From Fibrobacterota bacterium (lineage in GTDB: Bacteria > Fibrobacterota > Fibrobacteria > UBA11236): DNA of 64,000 nt. Positions 28,690 through 37,733 of this stretch are shown here, one piece after another. The stretch spans positions 1-64,000 of the forward strand of contig CANKII010000001.1 of assembly GCA_947482115.1 (NCBI GenBank). Reading direction: 5' to 3'. The notes below the pieces were generated by a model that had not been told where the DNA came from, ran no database searches, and was given only the letters and a program-made list of their open reading frames with translations. The first letter of the stretch is position 1. Every line of letters starts with the position of its first letter. The position numbers were made by a program, and so were the translations under genes.

Positions 28690-29766
28690 ATGATTTTCCG
28701 TTCCGTTGCAGGGATTTTGCTCGGATTTATCGCTGTCACATCGGGCAAACCCCTGCCTGTTGAACCTGCTGTGTTTTCAAAATCCATGGCCGTCCTGGAT
28801 TTGGTGGACCTCAAGGACAATCGCGTGAAGATGGGTGTTTCCGAAGGCCTGCGGCGGGCTTTGAATGCGCGTGACATCAAGGTCATTCCTTACGGAACTT
28901 TGGTGAAGAAGATTTCTGAATTTGGCGGCGCGCCCGGCCAGCCTTGCAACAACACGCAATGCGGCTTTGATATCGGGGGATACGTCTCCTCGGATTTTGT
29001 CCTTTATGGCACGTATTCCTCTCTGGAAAAATTGAGTGCGGTGACTTTGAAGCTGCTTTATCTCCCCGAAGCACGTATAGTGTGGAGTTGGGCGGGGGAG
29101 GTACCCTCCAGCGAGGGAAAGCCCGACGAAGAAACCCCCGCAGTCTGGCAGGAACCGGCGACGGCACTGGCCGAAGCCGCCCGCGGTGGCCAGTTGATAC
29201 TGGGGAAAACCTCCGGGCATCACAGCCTTGCCATTATTGATGTGAGTGAAAAGGCCTATTTGTCACGGGTCTTTTCCGAGAGAGTGCTGACCCATGTTTC
29301 CGGCTTGACGCAATACGAAGCACTCGGATCCTCGGAATTGGCCGAATTATTGTCCGCTTTGGGGCTTAATAAGTACTCCATTACCCCGTCTCCCCAGGGA
29401 ATGATAGGTTTGGGACAGCAATTGGGGGTATCGGGACTCGTTTATGCCAGGGTGTATCGCGACGGAAGCAGCTATCTTTGCAGACTCGCAATGTATGATA
29501 TTGAACACAAAACTACGGTGGTCGAGTTCCCGCCGCAACCTGCGCAGGATTTCAGCAAGATTCTGGAATACGAAAATGAATTTTTTTCTGATCTTTTCGC
29601 ATGGGAGGAACAACGGGGTGGCAGGGAAAGTCATGCCGTCCAGTCTGCTTCCCATGTAAAAAAAGAGGTGGGCAAATCGAACAAGGCGTTGTGGGTCTCA
29701 CTGGGTCTTTTGGGCCTTGGAGGAGCGATTACTGCGCTGTGGGTGGAGAACCTGAAGAAGAAATAA
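28690..29766 (+). CDS. Secreted protein with CsgG/TolB-N-like domains and C-terminal membrane helix
   Basis: 358 residues from ATG 28690, which starts a signal peptide (MIFRSVAGILLGFIAVTSG); an upstream in-frame TTG is less likely. The N-terminal part (about 30-140) has the pattern of CsgG/TolB-N-type envelope proteins: MAVLDLVDLKDN, then a helix MGVSEGLRRALNARDIKVI, then SDFVLYGTYSSLEKL. A second copy of this arrangement follows (SLAIIDVSEKAYLSR, LGVSGLVYARVYRDG). It ends with a hydrophobic helix (WVSLGLLGLGGAITALWV) and a Lys-rich tail, so it is probably anchored in a membrane. It is the first gene of a tight four-gene set up to 33659. Confidence 0.65.
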   Translation: MIFRSVAGILLGFIAVTSGKPLPVEPAVFSKSMAVLDLVDLKDNRVKMGVSEGLRRALNARDIKVIPYGTLVKKISEFGGAPGQPCNNTQCGFDIGGYVSSDFVLYGTYSSLEKLSAVTLKLLYLPEARIVWSWAGEVPSSEGKPDEETPAVWQEPATALAEAARGGQLILGKTSGHHSLAIIDVSEKAYLSRVFSERVLTHVSGLTQYEALGSSELAELLSALGLNKYSITPSPQGMIGLGQQLGVSGLVYARVYRDGSSYLCRLAMYDIEHKTTVVEFPPQPAQDFSKILEYENEFFSDLFAWEEQRGGRESHAVQSASHVKKEVGKSNKALWVSLGLLGLGGAITALWVENLKKK

Positions 29767-29779
29767 CCAAGGAAGATTC

Positions 29780-30919
29780 ATGAGCGATCCGACACAATAT
29801 TCTCCGGTTGAACAACCGAAAAGGAAGAGTAAGATTCCCTTTCTGCTTTTGATCGCCGCTGTGATCCTGGGCGTGGTGATTTGGAAGATGAAGAGCGCGG
29901 GGGGTGGTTCCGAAACCGCTGCTGCCATGAGCGACTCAGCTTCCCAGTCTGCGCCTGTCGCACAGGAGCCTGCGAAGCCGGAAACAACCGCTATGACTCC
30001 TTCAACCCCGAAGCCGGAAACGGTTGCGCCACCAGCACCGGAAAAACCGGTTCATGTTGCCAAGCATCATAAAGTCAAAGTCGCAGCTTCCGAACCCGTT
30101 GCCAAACCCGAACCTGTTGTTGCACCGAAAGCAAAGCCTGAGCCTGTGGCAAAGATTGAGCCCAAACCTGCTCCTGTTGTTGAACAACCCAAACCCGTTG
30201 CCCCTGCACCTGCTCCGGCCAAACCTGTCAAGAAATTCGCCTTGGAAGATCAACCCATGCCCGCCGCCGCTCCGCTTTCCGAGGAGAGCAAGCTTGCGGT
30301 GAATTCGCAGCCTGCTGCAGTCGAACCAAAAACCGAAGCAGTTGCTGCCGCCAAGTCTGAAAATTCCGATGCCTTCAAGCAGGGGACCAACGCCTATCAC
30401 AAACAAGATTACGTCAATGCTGTCAAGCAATTCAAGGCTTTGCCCAAACCTTCCACCAAACAGCGCGGGGATGCGGTTCGCGATCAATATGTGGACGGAA
30501 ATTTCCTTCTCGGCCTTTCCCTGTTGCGAACGGATCATGCCGATGAAGCTGCGAACGCCTTTCTGACCGTTCTGGAGTATGAGAAGTATTATCCTCTCGC
30601 CAACATGAATCTCGGAATTTGTTACGTGGAGTTGAAGCAATACTTCAAAGCCAACAAGGCTTTTGAATCCGTCGTTCGCGATCAGGGTTACATCGATCCT
30701 TCCATCTTTGACGATGTCATGCAGCGCACCAAATATTTCTGGGCCCTTGCATGGACCCGCATGTACAAGACTTCCAAGGATGCGGACAAACAGTCGTTTT
30801 ATCAACAGCAGGCCATTCAGCGCTGGAAGGACTATCAGACATGGTTCGGAAAGAACGCCAAGTACCGCGCTGAAAACCGGCGGGCCGAGGATTATATCAA
30901 GAGTCTTTCCGCGCTTTAA
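29780..30919 (+). CDS. Membrane-anchored Pro/Ala/Lys-rich TPR protein
   Basis: 379 residues. A short cytoplasmic N-terminus and one membrane helix (about 20-38, IPFLLLIAAVILGVVIW) are followed by a low-complexity linker (about 60-165) full of KPEPV, KPAPV and APAPAKP units, much like the periplasm-spanning linkers of TonB or TolA. The C-terminal half (about 195-379) is helical with TPR-like repeats (AFKQGTNAYHKQDYVNAVKQ, ANMNLGICYVELKQYFKANK). It starts 13 bases after the previous stop. It may link the inner membrane to outer-envelope partners; this is inferred from architecture. Confidence 0.7.
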   Translation: MSDPTQYSPVEQPKRKSKIPFLLLIAAVILGVVIWKMKSAGGGSETAAAMSDSASQSAPVAQEPAKPETTAMTPSTPKPETVAPPAPEKPVHVAKHHKVKVAASEPVAKPEPVVAPKAKPEPVAKIEPKPAPVVEQPKPVAPAPAPAKPVKKFALEDQPMPAAAPLSEESKLAVNSQPAAVEPKTEAVAAAKSENSDAFKQGTNAYHKQDYVNAVKQFKALPKPSTKQRGDAVRDQYVDGNFLLGLSLLRTDHADEAANAFLTVLEYEKYYPLANMNLGICYVELKQYFKANKAFESVVRDQGYIDPSIFDDVMQRTKYFWALAWTRMYKTSKDADKQSFYQQQAIQRWKDYQTWFGKNAKYRAENRRAEDYIKSLSAL

Positions 30920-30937
30920 AAAGGAAAGAAGGGGCGG

Positions 30938-32254
30938 ATGTCTTTGGCGCTGGCCCGCTGGGGTTTGTTTATGTTATTGGCGGGAGCAGCCCTTCCCGCT
31001 TCCGGCCAGAATTCCATCGATGCCCGGAAAACGGTGGTGGTCGTTTCCAGCGACAATCCTAAAATCAGCGGACAGCTTTTCCATCCCAAGTTATGCCCGA
31101 AGATGCTGAACTATGTGGCCTTTGCCCGCCAGGTGCGGGACAACCGCCAATTGTGGCTGTATGATGCCAAGACCAAGGGTCTGAATCAGATATCCCCCTT
31201 AAAAGCCTCCGCTGGAATTGAAGATATGGGAGGGGAGGATGAAGAACAGGGTGTGTTCAAGGGTTATGAGGATGAATTGGAGTGGTGCCCTGTTCTCCAC
31301 AACGGAAAACAGTATTTCGTTTTTGTCAGCGCCGGTGGCGTGAACAATCACGATATCTATCTGGGTTGTGTGGGCTGTACGAATTTTACCCGTCTCACAT
31401 TTGATCCCGAAGTGGACGATTCTCCCCGCTGGGCGCCGAATGGCAAGGGACTGGTTTTCGTATCCGCACGAACGGGCAACGGCGACCTTTATTTTATTCC
31501 GGAAGTCACGAATTTCTTTGGGAAGGAATTGAAACAGGAACCCCGCGGCGTGTTCGAACGGCTGACAACTTCACAGGGCGAGGAGATGCTTCCCGCATTT
31601 TCACCTAATGGACGTTTTCTCGCCTTTACCATGCGCACAAGCGGCGCCAAAAAGCGGGGGCTATTCACAATCGCTCTCATGGATTTCAACGAGAAACGAA
31701 AAGTCCTCATCTTCAACGATCAGGTCCCCAACAATAAAAGCCATCCCTCCTGGTCTTTCGACGGGCATTTTGTCGCTTACCAAATCTCCAACGATCTCAA
31801 CGATCGCGTGGTCGATTTGGGGGTGATGCAACTTAAAATCGACGTACAGGATCATTTGGTGGAAGTGGCCAACTTGCACGGGAACAGTTCGAAAATCTCC
31901 GAGAACGTCTATCCCAGTTCCAAGGGCGGTGTAGCGTGGCTTCCAGGTTCCCGCGCACTGATTTACCCCAAGCGTGAATCGGCGCGCTTTAATCCTCTCG
32001 AAGTGGTCAACCTGGAAAAATGGCTGTATGATCCCAGCTACGAACGGGCGACGATTAACACATTCTCCAGCATTCATAGGGATGTGGATTGTCTGCCCAA
32101 TGATCCCATTGTGGTATTCGCGGGAGAGTCCGGGGCGAACTTTCAGATTTTTGCTTCCGTATTGCTGGGGGATGATGTGCGTCTCGGTGCGCGCAAGGTG
32201 AATCCCGACGACTATGACTTGTTCCGCGGGGTTGCTGACGATGCCTCGCGTTAA
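30938..32254 (+). CDS. TolB-like beta-propeller protein
   Basis: 438 residues with a signal peptide (about 1-24, ending PASGQ). Repeated propeller blades show the WD40-like TolB signatures: DDSPRWAPNGKGLVFVSART with NGDLYFIPE, EEMLPAFSPNGRFLAFTMRT, and SHPSWSFDGHFVAYQISNDL. TolB is the periplasmic partner of Pal in the Tol-Pal system; here it lies among TPR proteins rather than tol genes, so I call it TolB-like only. LGCVGCTNF contains CxxC but no haem histidine. The stop overlaps the next gene by 14 bases. Confidence 0.8.
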   Translation: MSLALARWGLFMLLAGAALPASGQNSIDARKTVVVVSSDNPKISGQLFHPKLCPKMLNYVAFARQVRDNRQLWLYDAKTKGLNQISPLKASAGIEDMGGEDEEQGVFKGYEDELEWCPVLHNGKQYFVFVSAGGVNNHDIYLGCVGCTNFTRLTFDPEVDDSPRWAPNGKGLVFVSARTGNGDLYFIPEVTNFFGKELKQEPRGVFERLTTSQGEEMLPAFSPNGRFLAFTMRTSGAKKRGLFTIALMDFNEKRKVLIFNDQVPNNKSHPSWSFDGHFVAYQISNDLNDRVVDLGVMQLKIDVQDHLVEVANLHGNSSKISENVYPSSKGGVAWLPGSRALIYPKRESARFNPLEVVNLEKWLYDPSYERATINTFSSIHRDVDCLPNDPIVVFAGESGANFQIFASVLLGDDVRLGARKVNPDDYDLFRGVADDASR

Positions 32255-33659
32255 AACAGCCTTTAGGGCTGTGTGGTGGATGCTACCGCTTTTTTCGGGA
32301 GCCTTTGCAGCGCAGGATCCGTTGGATTTGTTCAAGCGTCACCGCTACGAAGACGCCGCGACCTTGTGGGAAAAGGATGTGCGGAATTCCCCTCTGGATG
32401 AAAAAGGGGTTCGCTCCCTCAAGGGACTGTCCCTTGCATCCCGTCAATTGGGAAGTCTTTATTCGAAACTTCATCCTTTCTCACTCGCATTGTCAGCCGC
32501 ATACTATAAAGGTGTTCTTTCCGAGGCGAAGTCTCCTTTGGCTCTTTACTACTTGGGACAGGTGCAATATCAAAACGGTCAATGGGACAGTGCGGCATCC
32601 TCTTTCGAGAAGGCTGGAAAATCAGAGGGGGCGAAGGTTCCCGAAGAGAACGATGTCTTTCTGAATTATGCCAGGGCTCACGGTAAAAATGCAGGAAGTG
32701 GCTCCCCCAAATCCAATGCCGCACAATGGCAGGCCTTGGATCTTTCAGGTGCCGATGTCTCGGCTATTCCAGGGGATCTCAAAGCCTCAACCCCAAGGGC
32801 TAGACGCTGTCGTCTGTCCATTTTGGCGCGTTCTGCTTCGTCTTCCGTGGAGGAGATTCGCAAGGCGATTGCAGCCGTGATTCACGACGGTCAGAGCCCG
32901 GAGATTTCACAGGATCCAGGTCGCAACACGCAGTTGAACTTTTATGATCCCTTTTTACTGGAAACCCTTTCCCGGGCCTATCTTTCGGTGTCGCAGGTAT
33001 GGCAAACCCGGCTTCTTGAAGAGGAAAAACGCTTTCCAGAGCTACAGCGAAAATTCGGGACAACGCGTGGGTTGGCGGAAACTTGCCTGTTGCGGGGTCA
33101 GTATTCCCAAGCCCTGCAATTTTTGGGGCCGCAGGACAATGATGTCCCCGGCCGCATTCTAAAGGCCAAAATCCTCGGCAAATTGGGTAAAGTTGGCGAG
33201 GCCCGCACCCTCCTTGAGGGGGCCACCCGGGAGGCCAAAAGCCCCGAAATTTTAAGGGATCTGGCAGAGAGTTACTATTTTCTGGCGACCGATTTACAGA
33301 AAGGGCTGCAGTTGGCAACGCGTGCCCTGGAGGACAAGGATGGAGCGAATTATCACAGGATTTCCGCGGAGTTGTTGCTTGCGACGGGGAAAAGTGATGC
33401 TGCGCTTCAGGAATACGCAAGGGGTTACAAAATCGAATTCCGCAATCGGATCGACCAAATTGACCCGGAATACATGTCCCAGTATTCTTTCGCTATTTTC
33501 CTGAGCAACAAAATGCGTTACGAGGAGATTGTAGAGACCTTGTATCACTTGCAAAAGGAAATTCCGGCCTGTCGGCAGATGTATTACACGATGCAGGGTG
33601 TTTCGGCAGGTGCGGCGCGTAATTACGAAACCCAGCGGATTTTCCGCAAGGGGGGATGA
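32241..33659 (+). CDS. Secreted TPR-repeat protein
   Basis: 472 residues. ATG 32241 gives a signal peptide (MPRVKTAFRAVWWMLPLFSG, then AFAAQ). The remainder is a chain of helix pairs typical of tetratricopeptide repeats (ALYYLGQVQYQNGQWDSAAS, ETCLLRGQYSQALQFLGPQD, AKILGKLGKVGEARTLLEGA, DLAESYYFLATDLQKGLQLA). It starts inside the end of the TolB-like gene (14-base overlap), so the two are translationally coupled and their products may act together as an envelope scaffold. The substrate-binding protein gene follows after 16 bases. Confidence 0.75.
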   Translation: MPRVKTAFRAVWWMLPLFSGAFAAQDPLDLFKRHRYEDAATLWEKDVRNSPLDEKGVRSLKGLSLASRQLGSLYSKLHPFSLALSAAYYKGVLSEAKSPLALYYLGQVQYQNGQWDSAASSFEKAGKSEGAKVPEENDVFLNYARAHGKNAGSGSPKSNAAQWQALDLSGADVSAIPGDLKASTPRARRCRLSILARSASSSVEEIRKAIAAVIHDGQSPEISQDPGRNTQLNFYDPFLLETLSRAYLSVSQVWQTRLLEEEKRFPELQRKFGTTRGLAETCLLRGQYSQALQFLGPQDNDVPGRILKAKILGKLGKVGEARTLLEGATREAKSPEILRDLAESYYFLATDLQKGLQLATRALEDKDGANYHRISAELLLATGKSDAALQEYARGYKIEFRNRIDQIDPEYMSQYSFAIFLSNKMRYEEIVETLYHLQKEIPACRQMYYTMQGVSAGAARNYETQRIFRKGG

Positions 33660-33675
33660 ACATGGAGTCGAATTC

Positions 33676-35301
33676 ATGAAATGGTCCGATCAATACACTA
33701 GCCGTAAAAAACACGTTTTGCGCGGAATGGCGTCATGCGTTTTGGCAGTAATTTTGATTCCGCTTGGAATCCTCGCCGCTCCGAAGGGTGGTCAGCTCAC
33801 CTATGCCGAGCCGATTCTTCCCGACACCTACAACCCGGTAACCACTTCCGACAATGAAACCTCGTTGCGGTTGTCCGAGCTGTTGTTCGAATCCCTCGTG
33901 TACATCGACTACAAGGGGGAGATCAAGGGACGGCTCGCCGAAAGGTGGAACACCTTCAACGGCAACCAGCGCATCGTGTTTTATCTGCGCAAGGATGTGA
34001 AATGGCATGACGGAGTTCCGTTCACGGCCAACGACGTCAAATTCACCTATGACGCCATCATGGATCCCCTCTCCGACGTGCGACCGGAATCCCGTCAGGC
34101 GCTTGGAGTGATTAAGAGCGTTTCCGTGCTTGGGGACAATGTGATCCGGTTTGATTTCAATTCCAGCGTGGCCGATCCGGAGCGCCGTTTCCTCTTTAAA
34201 ATTCTTCCCAGCCATGCATTCCAGGGAAAAACGGGTCTGTCGAAATTCGACAAGTTCAGCAAAAATCCGGTGGGCACGGGGTATTACCGGTTCGATCGGG
34301 AAACGAAAAATCGCGATGTGATGTTAAGCGTTTCCAAGGATCATTATGGAGGCTATTCCAACATTGCCAACATCAAAATGGTTTATCAACCCGAAGTCAC
34401 TTTGCTCATGCAAAGCCTTTTGCTCAATGCGGTGGATTTGGTGGTGGAAGTTCCACCCGGGAAGGTTGCCGAACTGGCGAACACCGGAAAATTTCAGGTG
34501 ATTCCCTATAACTCGCTGGCCTTCGCTTTCTTCGGTTATAATACCGAAAACCCCATCCTTAAAATCAAGGAAGTGCGCCAAGCATTTACGCTTGCGATGG
34601 ATCGGGCCAAAATGCTCGACGATATTTATTTCGGAAAGGGTGAGCTTGTTTCCGGCCCCTTCTCCCCGGCCTCATGGGGCTACAATCCCGATGTCGCGGT
34701 ATGGCCGTATGATGTCGCCAAGGCCAAACAATTGTTGGAGAGCGCCGGTCTTCATCTCGGTGAAGACAAGGTTCTCCGTTACAAGGGCGCTCCGGTCAAA
34801 TTCAAGTTGAAGATTCCCGTATACAGCGGAAATGAAGGTGGCCTTTCCGTCTGTCTGCGCTTCCAATATTACCTCAAGGCTCTGGGAATCCAGATAGACA
34901 TTGAACATCGCGAGTATGAGAAATGGAAGGAAGAAGTCAAGGTCAAGCATGATTTTGACATCGTGTTTGCCGAATGGCTGTTCGACAATTCGTCGGACAT
35001 TTCCTCGCTGTTCCACTCCGCCGCCAGCAAGGAATCTTCGGGCGATAATTTCATCTCCTACAAGAATGCCCGGGTGGACAGTCTGCTCGACAAGTTTTCG
35101 CAAAGCATCAATCACGAGGTACGCCGCCGCTTGAACTACCAGTTGCATGAAGTATTGGCGGATGAATGCCCCTATACCTTCCTGTGGACTCTGGAAAAGA
35201 ATGCGGCGATTTCCAACAAGGTTCAGAAAGTGGTCGTTCATCCCTACCGCTTCTTCACCTTCGTGAATGACTGGTTCATACCCGAAGACGAAAGGAATTA
35301 A
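33676..35301 (+). CDS. ABC transporter substrate-binding protein, family 5 (oligopeptide/dipeptide type)
   Basis: 541 residues from ATG 33676, which begins the charged part of a signal peptide (helix about 18-36, MASCVLAVILIPLGILAA). Hallmarks of the SBP family 5 fold are FESLVYIDYKGEIKGRLAER with the WHDGVPFTANDVKFTYDAIM segment, NPVGTGYYRF, and the C-terminal ISSLFHSAASKESSGDNF region. These proteins bind peptides, nickel chelates or sugars outside the cell. Permease and ATPase genes follow downstream (35772-39596), interrupted by a lipoprotein gene and a strong hairpin. Confidence 0.92.
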   Translation: MKWSDQYTSRKKHVLRGMASCVLAVILIPLGILAAPKGGQLTYAEPILPDTYNPVTTSDNETSLRLSELLFESLVYIDYKGEIKGRLAERWNTFNGNQRIVFYLRKDVKWHDGVPFTANDVKFTYDAIMDPLSDVRPESRQALGVIKSVSVLGDNVIRFDFNSSVADPERRFLFKILPSHAFQGKTGLSKFDKFSKNPVGTGYYRFDRETKNRDVMLSVSKDHYGGYSNIANIKMVYQPEVTLLMQSLLLNAVDLVVEVPPGKVAELANTGKFQVIPYNSLAFAFFGYNTENPILKIKEVRQAFTLAMDRAKMLDDIYFGKGELVSGPFSPASWGYNPDVAVWPYDVAKAKQLLESAGLHLGEDKVLRYKGAPVKFKLKIPVYSGNEGGLSVCLRFQYYLKALGIQIDIEHREYEKWKEEVKVKHDFDIVFAEWLFDNSSDISSLFHSAASKESSGDNFISYKNARVDSLLDKFSQSINHEVRRRLNYQLHEVLADECPYTFLWTLEKNAAISNKVQKVVVHPYRFFTFVNDWFIPEDERN

Positions 35302-35304
35302 CCG

Positions 35305-35712
35305 ATGATTTCAAGGTCACCCCTTCTTGCCGTCGGGGCGCTTTGCGCCCTTTTGACCGGCTGCGCGACCACCATCACCGGTTTTGTGGTCAAACCCGAT
35401 GGTTCTTCCCTGACCAATGCCGATGTCATGGTGTCCACAAAGCCCCGTTCGGTGTCCACCAAGGTGGACAAAAACGGAGCTTTTGAGATTTCCCAAAACG
35501 TGGTTCCGGACAACGAATACACCTTGATTGCCGAGGATCGTGAAGGCAATACCGGGTATGTCCGCGGATTCAAACCCAAAAAAGGTTCGAACAAGGACGT
35601 CATCGTTCGCATGAGTCGTGAGATTGAAGCCAAGGATGCCGTGTTGGAAGGCAAGGGACCCACTGAATCCGGCAGCGGCCCCGGCGAAAAGATTCTGAAA
35701 TCCAGTCAGTAA
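35305..35712 (+). CDS. Small lipoprotein with carboxypeptidase-regulatory-like domain
   Basis: 135 residues with a clear lipoprotein signal (MISRSPLLAVGALCALLTGC, Cys20). The mature part is a single beta-sandwich of the CarboxypepD_reg/Cna-B type: TGFVVKPDGSSLTNADVMVS, TKVDKNGAFEISQ and EYTLIAEDREGN, ending in a Gly/Ser/Glu-rich tail. It starts 3 bases after the substrate-binding protein gene, so it is probably made together with it and could sit near it at the envelope; that is inference from position. Confidence 0.78.
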   Translation: MISRSPLLAVGALCALLTGCATTITGFVVKPDGSSLTNADVMVSTKPRSVSTKVDKNGAFEISQNVVPDNEYTLIAEDREGNTGYVRGFKPKKGSNKDVIVRMSREIEAKDAVLEGKGPTESGSGPGEKILKSSQ

Positions 35713-35754
35713 GATTACGGTAGGGGTAACCCATCAGGTTGCTCCTACCGTAAT
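35713..35754 (+). promoter_or_regulatory. Strong intercistronic RNA hairpin
   Basis: GATTACGGTAGGGGTAAC (35713-35730) pairs with GTTGCTCCTACCGTAATC (35738-35755 region) over 18 positions, with only two G-U wobbles, around a 7-base loop. It begins directly after the lipoprotein stop and is followed by CTTCAATTTTTCC, a weak T tract, 17 bases before the permease start. It could be a partial terminator or an mRNA-stabilising structure that sets a higher level for the binding protein than for the permease. Confidence 0.75.
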
Positions 35755-35771
35755 CCTTCAATTTTTCCAGC

Positions 35772-36683
35772 ATGCTTCGCAACGCACTTCGCAGTCTGGT
35801 TTTTTTCCTCGGTTGCCTGCTGCTGGTTTCCGCTGCCATTTTTTGTCTCGTTCATCTCACTCCGGGTAACATCGCCGAGATCCACAACCTTTCACCGCAA
35901 ACCGCGCATGTTCTGCATTTGGACAGGTCGCTTCCTGTTCAATATCTACTGTGGCTGGGAAACTGCCTGCGACTCGATTTTGGCATTTCAACGGTGGATG
36001 GAACGCCCGTCTTTGCGCTTCTTCGGGATTATGCGCCCACAACTCTTTTCCTGACGTTCGGTTCCCTGTTTTTCTCTTTATTGATCGCCATTCCCATCGG
36101 TATGTATCGCGGTTTGAAGCCGCTTGCGCGCCTTGGGAAGGCTTTAAGCGTCGTGGTGTACACATTGTCCTCCATTCCCGCCTTTGTGCTGGGATATGTC
36201 GTTCTGGCCGTGGCCTTCGGTGTCTTTCATTCCTACATCACCACTCCTCCGGAGGGACCATTCCATTTTTGGAAATGGACGGCCTATTATCTGCCTCCCA
36301 TTCTCGTTCTTGCGCTGGGAAACGGTTCTCTTGGCGAGTTCGTGCGTTTCATTTCCCTTGAGGCTCAAAACGTGGATGCGGCAATGTTCATTAAGGCGGC
36401 ACGGGCCCGGGGTGTTTCCCTGTGGCCACATTTTCTTCGTTCCCTGATCCTGCCTGTCTTCAATATTGCCGTGACCAACATTGCCGTTCTGCTCGGTGGC
36501 TTGGTGGTGGTGGAACGGGTGTTCAATTTTCACGGGCTGGGCTGGCTTTCCTGGGAGGCAACGCTCAAGCGGGATTTTCCGGTCATCATGGGAATCACTT
36601 TGCTCATGGCCGTTGTGGTGCGCGTGTTGATGCTTTTGAACGAACTTCTTTCGACCTGGATCGATCCACGGCTTCGCCAATGA
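35772..36683 (+). CDS. dppB: ABC transporter permease, DppB/OppB type
   Basis: 303 residues with six predicted membrane helices (first about 10-30; then about 95-120, 130-155, 175-195, 235-255 and 275-295). The N-terminal LTPGN...HLDRSLPVQYLLWLGNCLRLDFG pattern is that of DppB/OppB proteins. The cytoplasmic EAA-like loop that docks with the ATPase reads AAMFIKAARARGVS. ATGA overlaps it with the next permease gene. Substrate is unknown; the family imports peptides and sometimes nickel or glutathione. Confidence 0.92.
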   Translation: MLRNALRSLVFFLGCLLLVSAAIFCLVHLTPGNIAEIHNLSPQTAHVLHLDRSLPVQYLLWLGNCLRLDFGISTVDGTPVFALLRDYAPTTLFLTFGSLFFSLLIAIPIGMYRGLKPLARLGKALSVVVYTLSSIPAFVLGYVVLAVAFGVFHSYITTPPEGPFHFWKWTAYYLPPILVLALGNGSLGEFVRFISLEAQNVDAAMFIKAARARGVSLWPHFLRSLILPVFNIAVTNIAVLLGGLVVVERVFNFHGLGWLSWEATLKRDFPVIMGITLLMAVVVRVLMLLNELLSTWIDPRLRQ

Positions 36684-37723
36684 TCTCTCCGTTTCTGCGC
36701 ATTCTGGGAAAGCCCGGCGGTTATCGCATGTTGTTGGGCGGTCTGCTGGTGTTCCTGCTGGCTTTGGTCACGATTACGGGAACGTATTGGACACGCTTCA
36801 AACCCGATGAAATGGATTTTGAACATCCATTGGTGCCGCCAAAATCCGCGTGGCTGACGCGCTTAACCACGACGGCGGACGGCCGCAAAGCTTTGATGGA
36901 AAGTCATCAAAATGCGGCTCCTTCAACGAGTTCCTCAAGCGTTACCGAAGAGGGCGATGATTTGCTGGGCGCTTTGAAGGAGGAGGAGCATCCTCCGACG
37001 GAAGCTTCCACTGCGAAGGTGGAATTTTCGGCCTTGCGGGATCATGGTCATGTTCTGGGTACGGACAAGAATGGACGGGATATGATCGCCTTGCTTGTCG
37101 CGGGTGCGCGCAGTTGCTTTCTCCCCGGATTGGTGGCCTGCGCAGTCGCGTTGGGCATCGGTGTGCCTCTGGGGTTGTTTGCCGGTTTTTACGAAGGCCG
37201 CTGGCGAATGTTCGCCCGCATCTTCAACGGCACCCTGCTTTCCATGCCGAGAATGGTTCTCATCCTCGTCGTGATTTGTGTGCTGGAACCCAACGTCTAT
37301 ATCACCATGGCGGTATTGGGGGCAACGCTGATTCCCCGTGTATCGGAGCTCATCGCCACCCGGGTGCGCATTCTTTCCGGAATGGGATTCATTCTGGCCG
37401 CGAAAGAGGGGGGACTGGGAGATTTCAGAATCCTTACCCGCCATCTTTTCTGGTATCAGAATCGCGCCGTATTCTTCATCCAGTTTTCCCTGATCATGGC
37501 CGAGTCCATTCTGACGGAAACCACTTTGAGTTATTTGCAATTCGGCACCAAGCCGCCCGATGTTTCATGGGGAAACATCATTGAGGGCAGCCGCCTGACT
37601 TTCTTCAGCGGCCAGTACTGGATCACCTTTTTTCCCGCCGTGGCCATTATCATGGCCATTCTCGGATTCTTTTATCTGGGCGACGGTTTGAACGCCAGAC
37701 TGGCATACCGTGAAGGTCGTTGA
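36680..37723 (+). CDS. dppC: ABC transporter permease, DppC/OppC type
   Basis: 347 residues. ATG 36680 overlaps the TGA of dppB (ATGA). One N-terminal helix (about 15-37) is followed by a periplasmic insert rich in Ser, Glu and Asp (about 70-115, SSSSVTEEGDDLLGALKEEE), then HVLGTDKNGRDMIALLVAGARSC, the DppC signature (LGTDxxGRD), five more membrane helices, and the ATPase-docking loop GFILAAKEGGLGDFRILTRH. The insert makes it longer than most DppC proteins (about 300). Confidence 0.91.
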   Translation: MISPFLRILGKPGGYRMLLGGLLVFLLALVTITGTYWTRFKPDEMDFEHPLVPPKSAWLTRLTTTADGRKALMESHQNAAPSTSSSSVTEEGDDLLGALKEEEHPPTEASTAKVEFSALRDHGHVLGTDKNGRDMIALLVAGARSCFLPGLVACAVALGIGVPLGLFAGFYEGRWRMFARIFNGTLLSMPRMVLILVVICVLEPNVYITMAVLGATLIPRVSELIATRVRILSGMGFILAAKEGGLGDFRILTRHLFWYQNRAVFFIQFSLIMAESILTETTLSYLQFGTKPPDVSWGNIIEGSRLTFFSGQYWITFFPAVAIIMAILGFFYLGDGLNARLAYREGR

Positions 37724-37733
37724 AGAAAAGAAC

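Noticed and set aside
29980-30240. Short repeats resembling a CRISPR-like or tandem array
   Set aside because: They encode in-frame KPEPV and KPAPV units of a Pro-rich linker, vary in length and sequence, and have no spacer pattern. No CRISPR array is seen anywhere in the window.
31358-31390. Possible haem c motif in the TolB-like protein (GCVGCTNF)
   Set aside because: The fifth residue is Thr rather than His, so it is not CxxCH; the protein is otherwise a plain beta-propeller.
36422-36679. Upstream extension of the dppC frame
   Set aside because: It would overlap dppB by more than 250 bases; ATG 36680, with the standard ATGA overlap, gives the normal permease N-terminus.
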